Positions 55,873 to 63,297 of a DNA stretch of 64,000 nucleotides are shown here, in pieces. A program made the translations under genes and the position numbers. The DNA is from Cryomorphaceae bacterium 1068 (GTDB taxonomy: Bacteria; Bacteroidota; Bacteroidia; Flavobacteriales_D; Cryomorphaceae): assembly GCA_027214385.1 (NCBI GenBank), contig JAPVXR010000002.1, forward strand, positions 310,001-374,000, given 5' to 3'. Positions within the stretch are counted from its first letter, which is position 1. Every line of letters begins with the position of its first letter. The notes beneath the pieces are model-generated. The model was not told where the DNA came from. It did not search any database and saw nothing but the letters and a program-made list of their open reading frames with translations.

Positions 55873-56829
55873 TTGGAAGTATACCACGATGTTGCCGATT
55901 TTCATCCTACCTCTGGTACCATCGTTACGGTGGGAACATTTGATGGAGTTCACATCGGGCATAAAACCATTATCAATCGCATCAATGAATTGGCAAAAAA
56001 TCAAAACGGCGAATCCGTTCTTTTGACTTTTTGGCCACACCCTAGGTTGGTGCTCTTTCCAGATGATAACGAACTGAAGCTTCTTTCCACCCTTAGAGAA
56101 AGAATTGAGCTCTTGAGGGAATCAGGAATTGATCATTTGATCATCCATCCCTTTTCAGTCGATTTTAGTCGGATCACTGCGGTGGAATACGTTCGCGATA
56201 TTTTGGTGAGAGACCTCAACGTCTCCAAATTAGTCATAGGCTATGACCATCATTTCGGTAGGAACCGTGAGGGTAATTTGGAGGAGCTTAAGAGTGTAGC
56301 CCCTGATTACGGTTTTGAAGTAGAGGAGATCTCAGCACAAGAAATTGACGACGTCAATGTGAGCTCTACAAAAATTAGAAATGCGTTATTGGATGGAGAT
56401 TTGGCTAAGGCCAATGAGTTTTTGGGGTATCGGTACTCCGTTTCCGGTAAGGTTATAAAAGGACAGGAAATTGGCCGCAGTATTGGTTTTCCCACGGCCA
56501 ACTTAGAACCTGATGAATCCTACAAATTGATTCCCGGTAACGGAGTATACTCTGTGGCTGTTGATTATGATGGGAGAATCTATCGCGGAATGGCTAATCT
56601 CGGGAATCGCCCTACTGTGAGTGATTCTGAAGATCGAATTTTAGAAGTCAATCTATTTGAATTTGACGGAGACCTTTACGAAAAGGAAATCAAGGTTACC
56701 TTCGTGGATCGAATTCGCGATGAGATCAAATTTGAAAGCCTTGAACAACTTCGTGCCCAGCTTCAAAAGGATGCTACTGTGGCTGGTCGTCACCTCGACG
56801 ATCTTTCTGACCACGATATCATTTACTAG
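55873..56829 (+). CDS. ribF: Bifunctional riboflavin kinase/FMN adenylyltransferase
   Basis: 318 residues. The start is TTG at 55873, supported by a strong ribosome-binding site AAGGAG six bases ahead (55861-55866); no ATG is close. It converts riboflavin to FMN and FAD. The N-terminal adenylyltransferase has VGTFDGVHIGHKTII near residue 19 and GYDHHFGRNREGN near 124; the C-terminal riboflavin kinase has GRSIGFPTANL near 202 and GVYSVAV near 226. The C-terminal coding region is overlapped by the start of the next gene in another frame. Confidence 0.95.
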   Translation: MEVYHDVADFHPTSGTIVTVGTFDGVHIGHKTIINRINELAKNQNGESVLLTFWPHPRLVLFPDDNELKLLSTLRERIELLRESGIDHLIIHPFSVDFSRITAVEYVRDILVRDLNVSKLVIGYDHHFGRNREGNLEELKSVAPDYGFEVEEISAQEIDDVNVSSTKIRNALLDGDLAKANEFLGYRYSVSGKVIKGQEIGRSIGFPTANLEPDESYKLIPGNGVYSVAVDYDGRIYRGMANLGNRPTVSDSEDRILEVNLFEFDGDLYEKEIKVTFVDRIRDEIKFESLEQLRAQLQKDATVAGRHLDDLSDHDIIY

Positions 56830-57295
56830 GGTTTCTCCCTGCACCGGTGTTAAAAACGGGCTTCTTTCCTTGAAAGGTCAGCAAGCAGCCGAATTGGATC
56901 ATTTCTGCGATTGCTCATTTGAGAAGCTCCAAATCAAGAGGGCTTCATTGGTTAATCTTCCCGCTTGTGTAAGAAGTATGGATTTGACTTCTCTCAAAAT
57001 TGAGAATGCACCATTGGTCAAACTCCCTGACGGAATACTGAGCTTAAAGAGGTTGGAAGAGCTCTCTTTCAAGCACACAGCACTTCCTTTTCTTCCAGAA
57101 GAAATCAATCAACTCAAGTCATTACGACGGCTCGATTTGCGCGGAACGGAGATCAATTCTCTACCGGAAGGCCTGGATCATTTGGAGAAGATCGACCTGC
57201 GCTTTACCAAAATCAATAAGTCGGATCAGAAGGCTATTCGAAATCAATACCCGCAAGTAAAAATATTCTTTTCATCACCTTGCAATTGCAAATAA
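56771..57295 (+). CDS. Secreted leucine-rich-repeat protein
   Basis: 174 residues from ATG 56771. This start gives a hydrophobic export signal (MLLWLVVTSTIFLTTISFTRVSPC) and makes the gene overlap ribF by 59 bases in a different frame; no start after ribF would keep the signal. The rest holds short leucine-rich repeats (LKIENAPLVKLPDGILSL, LRRLDLRGTEINSLPEGL). A Cys pair (CDC) and a C-terminal SSPCNCK may form disulfides. No named family was recognised. It leads the thiamine operon but no functional link is evident. Confidence 0.6.
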   Translation: MLLWLVVTSTIFLTTISFTRVSPCTGVKNGLLSLKGQQAAELDHFCDCSFEKLQIKRASLVNLPACVRSMDLTSLKIENAPLVKLPDGILSLKRLEELSFKHTALPFLPEEINQLKSLRRLDLRGTEINSLPEGLDHLEKIDLRFTKINKSDQKAIRNQYPQVKIFFSSPCNCK

Positions 57296-57296
57296 T

Positions 57297-57563
57297 ATGA
57301 CCGCTACAGTAGAAGTATCCATGTATCCATTGCGCGAAGATTACGAAGAGCAGATTCTAGCTTTTCTCGCTTTGCTTCACAGAGAATCAGAATTGGTGAT
57401 TCGTGTAAATGCTATGAGCACTCAGGTGAAAGGCGATTATGATTTGGTGTTCGAGACATTGAAGAATGCGACCAAGGAGGTTTATAAAAACGGAGTGAAA
57501 GCCTCATTCGTGATGAAGGTTTTGCAGGCAGATCTCGATTTGGGCTATAGTTATGACGCCTGA
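57297..57563 (+). CDS. YkoF/thiamine-binding-like small protein
   Basis: 88 residues. The pattern matches the thiamin/HMP-binding YkoF-like and MTH1187-like fold: an N-terminal strand TVEVSMYPLREDYEEQI, then VIRVNAMSTQVKGDYDLVFETLKNATKEV and a strand SFVMKVLQA. The neighbours (PnuC-type transporter, kinase, TPP riboswitch, ThiE-like) support binding of thiamine or its pyrimidine. It overlaps the transporter gene by 11 bases, so the two are coupled. Cytoplasmic. Ligand is inferred. Confidence 0.75.
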   Translation: MTATVEVSMYPLREDYEEQILAFLALLHRESELVIRVNAMSTQVKGDYDLVFETLKNATKEVYKNGVKASFVMKVLQADLDLGYSYDA

Positions 57564-58131
57564 AACGCTTGAATATACCGCCGTGGCTTTCAACATCGGA
57601 TACGTGATATTGGCTGCGCGTGAGAATATTTGGTGTTGGCCATTGGGAATTATCGGATCTGCATTGAGCATTTGGCTTTTTATCGATTCGAAAATCTATG
57701 CCGAGTCGGTGCTATTCACATATTACGTTATCATGGGGTTTTACGGCTGGAGGGCTTGGAATCGAGGAAAAAGCGATTCCGGCAAATTTGAAATCAGAAC
57801 CTTGACTATTCCGATTCACTTGGGTATTCTGCTTGGAGGATATGCCGCTACCGTTGGGCTTTTTTTTCTTCTGAAGACATTCACGGATGCTGAGATGCCA
57901 CTGCTTGATTCCTTCACCACCATCTTTAGCTTCATTGCCACCTGGATGGTCGCCAAGAGAATCATCGAAAATTGGCTTTACTGGATTTGCATCAATGCCT
58001 TAACCATTTATCTTTATTATTCTCGCGATCTCAATGTCTATGCAATGCTTTCAGTGGTCTACACTGTTTTGGCCGTTTACGGTTATTTCGCTTGGCGAAA
58101 AGATTTTGAAAAACAAACCCTCACCTCATGA
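57553..58131 (+). CDS. pnuT: PnuC-family transporter, probably PnuT (thiamine)
   Basis: 192 residues with about seven membrane helices. The PnuC family pattern is clear: ENIWCWPLGIIGSALSIWLFIDSKIYAES near residue 22, YYVIMGFYGWRAW near 57 and the C-terminal NWLYWICINALTIYLYYSRDL with YGYFAWRK. PnuC imports nicotinamide riboside; the related PnuT imports thiamine in Bacteroidota. The adjacent thiamine-binding-like gene and TPP riboswitch favour PnuT. Transport is by diffusion, trapped by phosphorylation, so the kinase next door is the probable trap. Confidence 0.85.
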   Translation: MTPETLEYTAVAFNIGYVILAARENIWCWPLGIIGSALSIWLFIDSKIYAESVLFTYYVIMGFYGWRAWNRGKSDSGKFEIRTLTIPIHLGILLGGYAATVGLFFLLKTFTDAEMPLLDSFTTIFSFIATWMVAKRIIENWLYWICINALTIYLYYSRDLNVYAMLSVVYTVLAVYGYFAWRKDFEKQTLTS

Positions 58132-58649
58132 TTCGCATTGCTATCACAGGTCCTGAAAGCAGCGGGAAGTCTGATTTGGCGAAAGCCTTAGCACAACATT
58201 TCGATACGACGCATGCCCCCGAGTATGCCCGCATATATTTGGAAAAGAACGGGCCCGAATATGCCTACCAAGACTTGGATGAGATTTGTCGAGGTCAAAT
58301 AGCCCAGGAACAAAAGGCCTTGGCTGCGGCCAAAAGAATCTGCTTCTTCGATACCGATATGTTGGTTCTAAAAATCTGGTCGAAATTTCGCTTCGGCCGA
58401 GTTTCTAATGTCATCGAACAAGCCATGAGCGAAAGAAAATACGATCACTATTTGCTTTGCAAGCCCGATCTACCGTGGTCATTAGACCCTCTTCGCGAAA
58501 GTCCATCTGACGCAGAGCGGAATGTTTTATTCACTTTTTACCGAAATGAATTGGAAAGCGGTCGCTGCTCTTATTCCATCGTAGAAGGTGAGGAGAATGA
58601 ACGACTTCATTCAGCAGTCAGCGCCTTAGAAAGGCTGAAGTTGGTTTAA
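58128..58649 (+). CDS. NadR-like P-loop kinase
   Basis: 173 residues of the AAA_28/NadR ribosylnicotinamide-kinase-like group. Walker A GPESSGKSDLA is at residue 8, YARIYLE near 38, Walker B CFFDTDMLVLKIW near 80 and the lid segment PDLPWSLDPLRESPSDAER near 114. It overlaps pnuT by four bases. In NadR the domain phosphorylates nicotinamide riboside. In this thiamine context it could phosphorylate thiamine (or HMP) after import, but the substrate is not decided by sequence. Cytoplasmic; normal length for the single-domain form. Confidence 0.82.
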   Translation: MIRIAITGPESSGKSDLAKALAQHFDTTHAPEYARIYLEKNGPEYAYQDLDEICRGQIAQEQKALAAAKRICFFDTDMLVLKIWSKFRFGRVSNVIEQAMSERKYDHYLLCKPDLPWSLDPLRESPSDAERNVLFTFYRNELESGRCSYSIVEGEENERLHSAVSALERLKLV

Positions 58650-58701
58650 ACATGCAGAATAGTCTTAAAAAAACAATCGACCACTTTTCTATGTCAAAAT
58701 C

Positions 58702-58732
58702 CTTGATTTGAAATTTCAACCGATTACATTTG
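58702..58732 (+). promoter_or_regulatory. Candidate promoter of the TonB receptor gene
   Basis: CTTG (58702-58705), 19 bases, TACATTTG (58725-58732). Transcription would start near 58739, just before the TPP riboswitch. Confidence 0.6.
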
Positions 58733-58738
58733 ACCCAT

Positions 58739-58860
58739 CTCACAGGGGTGCCTTACACGAAACGGTCAAACGAGACCATTCATAAAGGCTGAGATCATAC
58801 CCTATGTCCTCAAATCGTAGAGGACATATACCTGATCCGGATAATGCCGGCGTAGGGAGC
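58739..58860 (+). promoter_or_regulatory. TPP riboswitch (THI element)
   Basis: All conserved blocks appear in order: CACAGGGGTGCC (58741-58752), GGCTGAGA (58788-58795), ATACCC, then ACCTGATCCGGATAATGCCGG (in parts, 58830-58850) and CGTAGGGAG (58851-58859). Two variable arms are extended: GGTC-AAACGA-GACC inside the first arm, and TATGTCCTC pairing with GAGGACATA. It lies 61 bases before the start of the TonB receptor. When TPP is plentiful it should shut off that gene. Confidence 0.95.
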
Positions 58861-58920
58861 TAATTGTTTTGGTTATCGACTGCCCCCAAGCACGAGACCT
58901 CAACTAAAAAATTAATTGAA

Positions 58921-61224
58921 ATGATTCAAAAATTAAGTTCAGCCATAGCGGCTGTGATGTTCCTGTTTGCAGGAGCAAATGGACAAGATCTGATCCAAGG
59001 AACGGTGATGGATGCGGACGGTAATCCGCTGGTAGCGGCTACTGTTCAAATTTATGGTAAATCGCTTGGCACTTATTCCAATGCTAAGGGAGCCTACAAA
59101 TTCTCCAATTTGAAGTCTGGAGATTATACCCTCTTGTTTTCATATTTAGGTATGGAGCCTGTGAAGAAAGAGGTCACGCTTTCGGGCGTTGCGGTTGTGG
59201 ATGTTGTGATGCAATCCAGTACCTATGTTTCTGAAGGCGTCACCATTACAGCGGTGCGCGCCGAGGCGGATGAGCCCGTCTCGCAAGTGACACGTGGCCT
59301 CAAGACCATCGAGTCAAATTTTCAAGGGCAGGACGCGGGGTTTTTATTGGAAAAATTATCTCCATCCATCGTTACCTATTCTGAAAGTGGAACGAATTTC
59401 TCGAATTATGCGGGATTCCGTTTGCGCGGAATGGATCAAACTCGGGTCAATATGACCCTCAATGGAGTTCCATTGAACGACATGATTGACCAAGGAGTAT
59501 TCTTTTCAAACTTCACAGATTTTGGAAATAGTATTCAATCGGTTCAAATCCAGCGAGGTGCTGGAACGAGCTCCAACGGAACATCGTCGTATGCGGGTTC
59601 TATCAACTTTGAATCGATCAATGTATACGATACCGTTCCTTCGGCTCAGGTGCAGCTCACTGGCGGATCCTTCAACACCTTTCGCGCCAGCGCCGAAGTG
59701 CAAACAGGCAGAATGGAAAACAATTTGGCTTTCTACGCTCGATATGCTGGAATGACTTCAGATGGGTACCGAGATAACACGGGTACAGATTCGAGATCGT
59801 TTTTCTTTTCAGGAGCTTATTTTGCCAAAAAGCATACTCTGAAATTTACGGGTTTCGTTGGTCGATCTCAGAATGAACTCGGCTATTCCCCCGTTTCCAT
59901 TGAGGACATCCGGAATAATCCCAGAACCAACTATATCTCGCCAAACGATGTGGATGACTTCGGGCAATGGATGGCGCAGTTTCAGCACAATTACGAAATC
60001 AACAAGCGAATATCTCTAGTCAGCACAGTTTATGTTAACGGAGCTGGTGGCGATTTCCCTTTTGGATTTGAGGATGAGGCTGGTGCGTTTACACAAATCA
60101 ATTATCCGCTATACAACCAGCACATTGGAGCTATGTCGCAGCTCAATGTCCGGTCGGATGACAATAAAACTCGAATGAATTTTGGCCTGCATGGATATAC
60201 ATTCGGCCGTGAGAACATCGAGCAGATTATTCCCGATTACGACAATCCTTATTATGAAGATGAGTCGCGGAAAAACGAATTCGCTGCCTTTGCGAAAGCC
60301 CGCCACTCATTTGGATCGTTAACGGTATTTGGAGATGTACAGATTCGTGCAGTGCAATTGGCGTTAACACCTGATAGCGAATTTCTTGGGTCTGACACTG
60401 CCATTCCTGATCGTGAGTGGTTGTTTGTAAACCCGCGAGCTGGAGTAACGTATGCGTTCACCGATCGGATCAGCGGATACGCCTCGATTGGACGGACGGG
60501 TCGCGAACCAACGAGGTTCGATATTCTTGGTTCAACACAAATAAACGCGGGGAACATCGGTATTGCTCAAAATGAAAATTCGGTAAAGCCCGAATATGTG
60601 AATGATCTGGAGGTAGGAGCCAAGCTTCAAGGTCAGAGTTTCGCCGTGAACGCGAATTTCTTCTTTATGCAATTTGAAAATGAGATTGCTCCTATTGGAG
60701 CTTTTATTCCGGAAGGGTTCGTTCAAGTTTATGAAAATCAAGAATCCAGCTACCGAACCGGTATTGAACTGGACTATTCGTGCCGTATACTTCCGATACT
60801 AAGGTTATTTGGAAATGCGACCTATATGCAGAGCCGTATTTCTGAATATATTCCCACCGACAGTGATGAAACCTTTACCGACATCACCCCAATATTGAGT
60901 CCTGAATGGAATGTTCGTGCCAGCCTCGAAGTAGAAGTTATCGAGGATCTCTTTGTCTATTTCTCAGCGCGCTATTTGAGCGAAAGCTATTTGGAGTTGA
61001 CCAACAATTCTGAATTGATCATCCCTGAATCATTCGTGGCCGACGTAGGCGTGAGGTATACTATCCTGAAAAAGTATGAAATCAAAGTAGACTTGAACAA
61101 CGTTTTTGACAACCTCTACTATACCAATGGTGCTCCTATTGATAATTTTGAGGGCACCTTCAGTCCTGGATTTTTTGTTCAGCCACCGCGAAATGTATTT
61201 GCAACGCTGACAATGCGATTTTAG
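58921..61224 (+). CDS. TonB-dependent outer-membrane receptor, TPP-regulated (probable thiamine receptor)
   Basis: 767 residues from ATG 58921. A signal peptide (about 1-21, ending ANGQ) is followed by a carboxypeptidase-regulatory-like domain (QGTVMDADGNPLVAATV, residues about 25-100), a plug domain (NYAGFRLRGMDQTRVNMTLNGVPLNDMIDQG) and a 22-strand-type barrel ending NVFATLTMRF. It should bind thiamine or a derivative outside the cell, as for other TPP-riboswitch-controlled TonB receptors in Bacteroidota; the ligand is inferred from the riboswitch. No SusD-like partner follows, consistent with a small-molecule receptor. Confidence 0.9.
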   Translation: MIQKLSSAIAAVMFLFAGANGQDLIQGTVMDADGNPLVAATVQIYGKSLGTYSNAKGAYKFSNLKSGDYTLLFSYLGMEPVKKEVTLSGVAVVDVVMQSSTYVSEGVTITAVRAEADEPVSQVTRGLKTIESNFQGQDAGFLLEKLSPSIVTYSESGTNFSNYAGFRLRGMDQTRVNMTLNGVPLNDMIDQGVFFSNFTDFGNSIQSVQIQRGAGTSSNGTSSYAGSINFESINVYDTVPSAQVQLTGGSFNTFRASAEVQTGRMENNLAFYARYAGMTSDGYRDNTGTDSRSFFFSGAYFAKKHTLKFTGFVGRSQNELGYSPVSIEDIRNNPRTNYISPNDVDDFGQWMAQFQHNYEINKRISLVSTVYVNGAGGDFPFGFEDEAGAFTQINYPLYNQHIGAMSQLNVRSDDNKTRMNFGLHGYTFGRENIEQIIPDYDNPYYEDESRKNEFAAFAKARHSFGSLTVFGDVQIRAVQLALTPDSEFLGSDTAIPDREWLFVNPRAGVTYAFTDRISGYASIGRTGREPTRFDILGSTQINAGNIGIAQNENSVKPEYVNDLEVGAKLQGQSFAVNANFFFMQFENEIAPIGAFIPEGFVQVYENQESSYRTGIELDYSCRILPILRLFGNATYMQSRISEYIPTDSDETFTDITPILSPEWNVRASLEVEVIEDLFVYFSARYLSESYLELTNNSELIIPESFVADVGVRYTILKKYEIKVDLNNVFDNLYYTNGAPIDNFEGTFSPGFFVQPPRNVFATLTMRF

Positions 61225-61841
61225 AAAGCATCAGCAGCTTCCAAGGCCTTTTTGAAAACGATATGCGGTGCTTCTTCCGAGTTCCAAACCGAACCGAGGA
61301 GCACCGCTCCTTCAAATCCTAAATCGGCTATTTCGGGAATTCTCTCAGCATCTACACCACCCAAGGCAAAAACGGGCTGTCTGGCTTGTGGAATCATGAT
61401 GAGCAGCGCTCTTTTGCTGAATCCTCCTGACAAGGTGCTGTGCGTAATGCTATCGAAAACAGGACTCAAAAAAGTGTAAGAGTATTTGCGCTTTTCGTTG
61501 GTGATGTCTGTAAGCTTGTGAAAGGTTCGCGTCACCAAAAGGTTTTTATCGAATTTCCTTTTTAAGTAAAGGCGGAACCCGTAAAATTTCCCGCGCTTTC
61601 TGTGTTTTCTACTCAAGTGAATTCCTCCCAGTTTTAAACTGGCAGCTAGACCGTGGTAGCTATGTATGACCAAACGCTTTCGGTATTTTTCTGGAAACAA
61701 CTTAATATACTCCGTCAATTCTTTACGGTTCAACCTTGGTTTTCTGATGTGAAAATGCTCCAATCCTGCCTCAAACATTCTGATCACCTCGACGATTTCA
61801 TCGGGCTGATCTTTTGGACTGGATACGACAACGATTTTCAT
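61221..61841 (-). CDS. ThiE/TenI-like thiamine phosphate synthase family protein
   Basis: 206 residues, a TIM barrel. Family marks: FHIRKPRLNRKEL near 31, LVIHSYHGLAASLKLGGIHLSRKHR near 57, FLSPVFDSITHSTLSGGFS near 124 and the phosphate-binding loops FALGGVDAERIPEI and GFEGAVLLGSVW. ThiE joins HMP-PP and thiazole phosphate; TenI is an aromatase with the same fold. This short form, with basic stretches (RKHRKRGKFYGFRLYLKRKF), could be either. Convergent with the TonB receptor (four-base overlap) and overlaps the upstream GGGP synthase gene by four bases. Confidence 0.78.
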   Translation of the reverse strand: MKIVVVSSPKDQPDEIVEVIRMFEAGLEHFHIRKPRLNRKELTEYIKLFPEKYRKRLVIHSYHGLAASLKLGGIHLSRKHRKRGKFYGFRLYLKRKFDKNLLVTRTFHKLTDITNEKRKYSYTFLSPVFDSITHSTLSGGFSKRALLIMIPQARQPVFALGGVDAERIPEIADLGFEGAVLLGSVWNSEEAPHIVFKKALEAADAF

Positions 61842-62584
61842 GTCGACTGGGTTTTTAATAAACCCAATTCTTGAATCAAATGGGGATTCTCTTCTGCTCC
61901 GTTGCCAACAACGATCATATCTGCTCCTGCTTCAAATGCTTTTGCGGCCGCTGCACCACTTCTGATTCCGCCTCCTACGATTAACGGGAGGTCTATGGAT
62001 TTCCTTACTTCAGAAATCATCTTGGGACTCACAGCCTTGTCGGCTCCGCTGCCACCATCGAGATACATGAGTTTCAGTCCGAGCATTTCTCCAGCCATGG
62101 CTGTCGCTGCGGCTATGCCAGGTTTGTGATAGGGTATCGGTTGGGTGCCGCTGACATATTCAGCGGTGGTTGGTCTTCCGCAACCTATTAATAGGTATCC
62201 AGTGGGAAGAATTTCCAATGACGCGTTTTTCAACAAAGGTGCTGCCGCCACGTGATGCCCAATCAAGTATTCGGAATTTCTTCCGCTCAATAGACTTAAA
62301 AAAAGAATGGCATCTGCCTCTGTGCGAATTTGAGCAGGACTCGATGGGAACAAGATCACAGGAATGGTTGTAATCTCTTTGATCATCTTTAAGGAATCAA
62401 ATTCCTCATTTTTCGTAATGAGGCTTCCGCCAAAGAGGATAAAGTCAATGGAAGCATTTTCGGCTTTTCTCACCACATCCATCACCTGATCTGAGTTTTG
62501 AATTGAGTCAGGGTCAATTAAAAGAGCTAGCAATTTCTTGCCTTCTGCTTTTGCATGAATTATAGAGTCGAGGATTTTCATCAT
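61838..62584 (-). CDS. Geranylgeranylglyceryl phosphate synthase (PcrB family)
   Basis: 248 residues, TIM barrel. It joins glycerol-1-phosphate to a polyprenyl diphosphate with an ether bond, a reaction best known from archaeal lipids; Bacteroidota carry a geranylgeranyl-using group. Motifs: LLALLIDPDS near 19, DFILFGGSLITKNEEFD near 47, YLDGGSGADKAVS near 174, and the phosphate loop VGGGIRSGAAAAKAFEAGADMIVVGNG near 204-230. A consensus promoter sits so close that the message could be leaderless. It is the first gene of a pair with the ThiE-like gene. Product use in this organism is unknown. Confidence 0.9.
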   Translation of the reverse strand: MMKILDSIIHAKAEGKKLLALLIDPDSIQNSDQVMDVVRKAENASIDFILFGGSLITKNEEFDSLKMIKEITTIPVILFPSSPAQIRTEADAILFLSLLSGRNSEYLIGHHVAAAPLLKNASLEILPTGYLLIGCGRPTTAEYVSGTQPIPYHKPGIAAATAMAGEMLGLKLMYLDGGSGADKAVSPKMISEVRKSIDLPLIVGGGIRSGAAAAKAFEAGADMIVVGNGAEENPHLIQELGLLKTQST

Positions 62585-62590
62585 TTAGCC

Positions 62591-62621
62591 CAAAAGTATC
62601 TATTCGAGCACATACGCCAAA
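62591..62621 (-). promoter_or_regulatory. Perfect consensus promoter of the GGGP synthase gene
   Basis: On the minus strand TTTG (62618-62621), 19 bases, TACTTTTG (62591-62598): exact match. The -7 box ends six bases before the ATG at 62584, so the transcript may start at or inside the start codon. Confidence 0.7.
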
Positions 62622-63208
62622 CTCAGGTCATCGAGAAAATCGCCAAAAAGAGTATGAACGGCCGTTCTGTCTTGGCGTGGCAAGCTGACATTTACCGTGT
62701 TGGTAACGGGGTCGTGGTTTTCAATAATCACCGCTTTGAAAGGAACTCCTGTACCATAATATTTAAAAACGGCTTCTTTTATGGACCAAGTGAGAGAAAG
62801 TGCAGCCAATTCTGAAGGGGCTTTTATCTGCTTCAACTCCTCAGAATTCGTGAATTTGTCTTGAATTTTTTTCAACTTATCATTGAAAACCTGTACATCA
62901 AGCCCCGCATTTTTTTGCGAAAGCATAAGACCCACCACATTATCTGAATGTGAAAATGAAATTTGTGGTCCGTTATAAAGATGGGGTTTACGCTCCTTGT
63001 AAAAGTCGATCGCTGCGGGGTGAGAAGTGATAAGCAGAAATCTCGAAGCATACCACTGCAGTGCCTTCTCGGGTCTTTTTATCCTATCTCCCACTTCTGT
63101 CGGGAACCCTTCGTCAATTAGTTTGTTTCTAAAATAAGATGCCTCTTCCGTGATTTTCCAAAGGGTGACTTCGCAATCTGAATGAGACCTGTGATAGTGG
63201 AGTGGCAT
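62600..63208 (-). CDS. 4'-phosphopantetheinyl transferase superfamily protein
   Basis: 202 residues, a Sfp-type double-domain PPTase that would attach phosphopantetheine to carrier proteins. Motifs: [16 protein letters not shown] near residue 75 (the usual FNLSHS motif), [11 protein letters not shown] near 97 with the metal Asp, and [12 protein letters not shown] near 145 (the W-x-x-KE-x-x-x-K-x-x-G motif). Residues needed for catalysis (Asp, Glu, Lys) are visible. No polyketide or peptide synthase genes are nearby, so the substrate is probably the fatty-acid ACP or unknown. It stands alone; its 3' end holds the next promoter. Confidence 0.85.
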   Translation of the reverse strand: MPLHYHRSHSDCEVTLWKITEEASYFRNKLIDEGFPTEVGDRIKRPEKALQWYASRFLLITSHPAAIDFYKERKPHLYNGPQISFSHSDNVVGLMLSQKNAGLDVQVFNDKLKKIQDKFTNSEELKQIKAPSELAALSLTWSIKEAVFKYYGTGVPFKAVIIENHDPVTNTVNVSLPRQDRTAVHTLFGDFLDDLSLAYVLE

Positions 63209-63237
63209 CGTGCAAATATCTAATTATTAAGGTGTCG

Positions 63238-63268
63238 ATTGAAGACTTCAAGGTTCTTCGTATCTTTG
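63238..63268 (+). promoter_or_regulatory. Candidate promoter of ahcY
   Basis: ATTG (63238-63241), 19 bases, TATCTTTG (63261-63268): exact -7 box, one mismatch at -33. The start codon follows at 63298. Confidence 0.65.
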
Positions 63269-63297
63269 CGCCTCGAAATCAAAAAGATTACAAAAGA

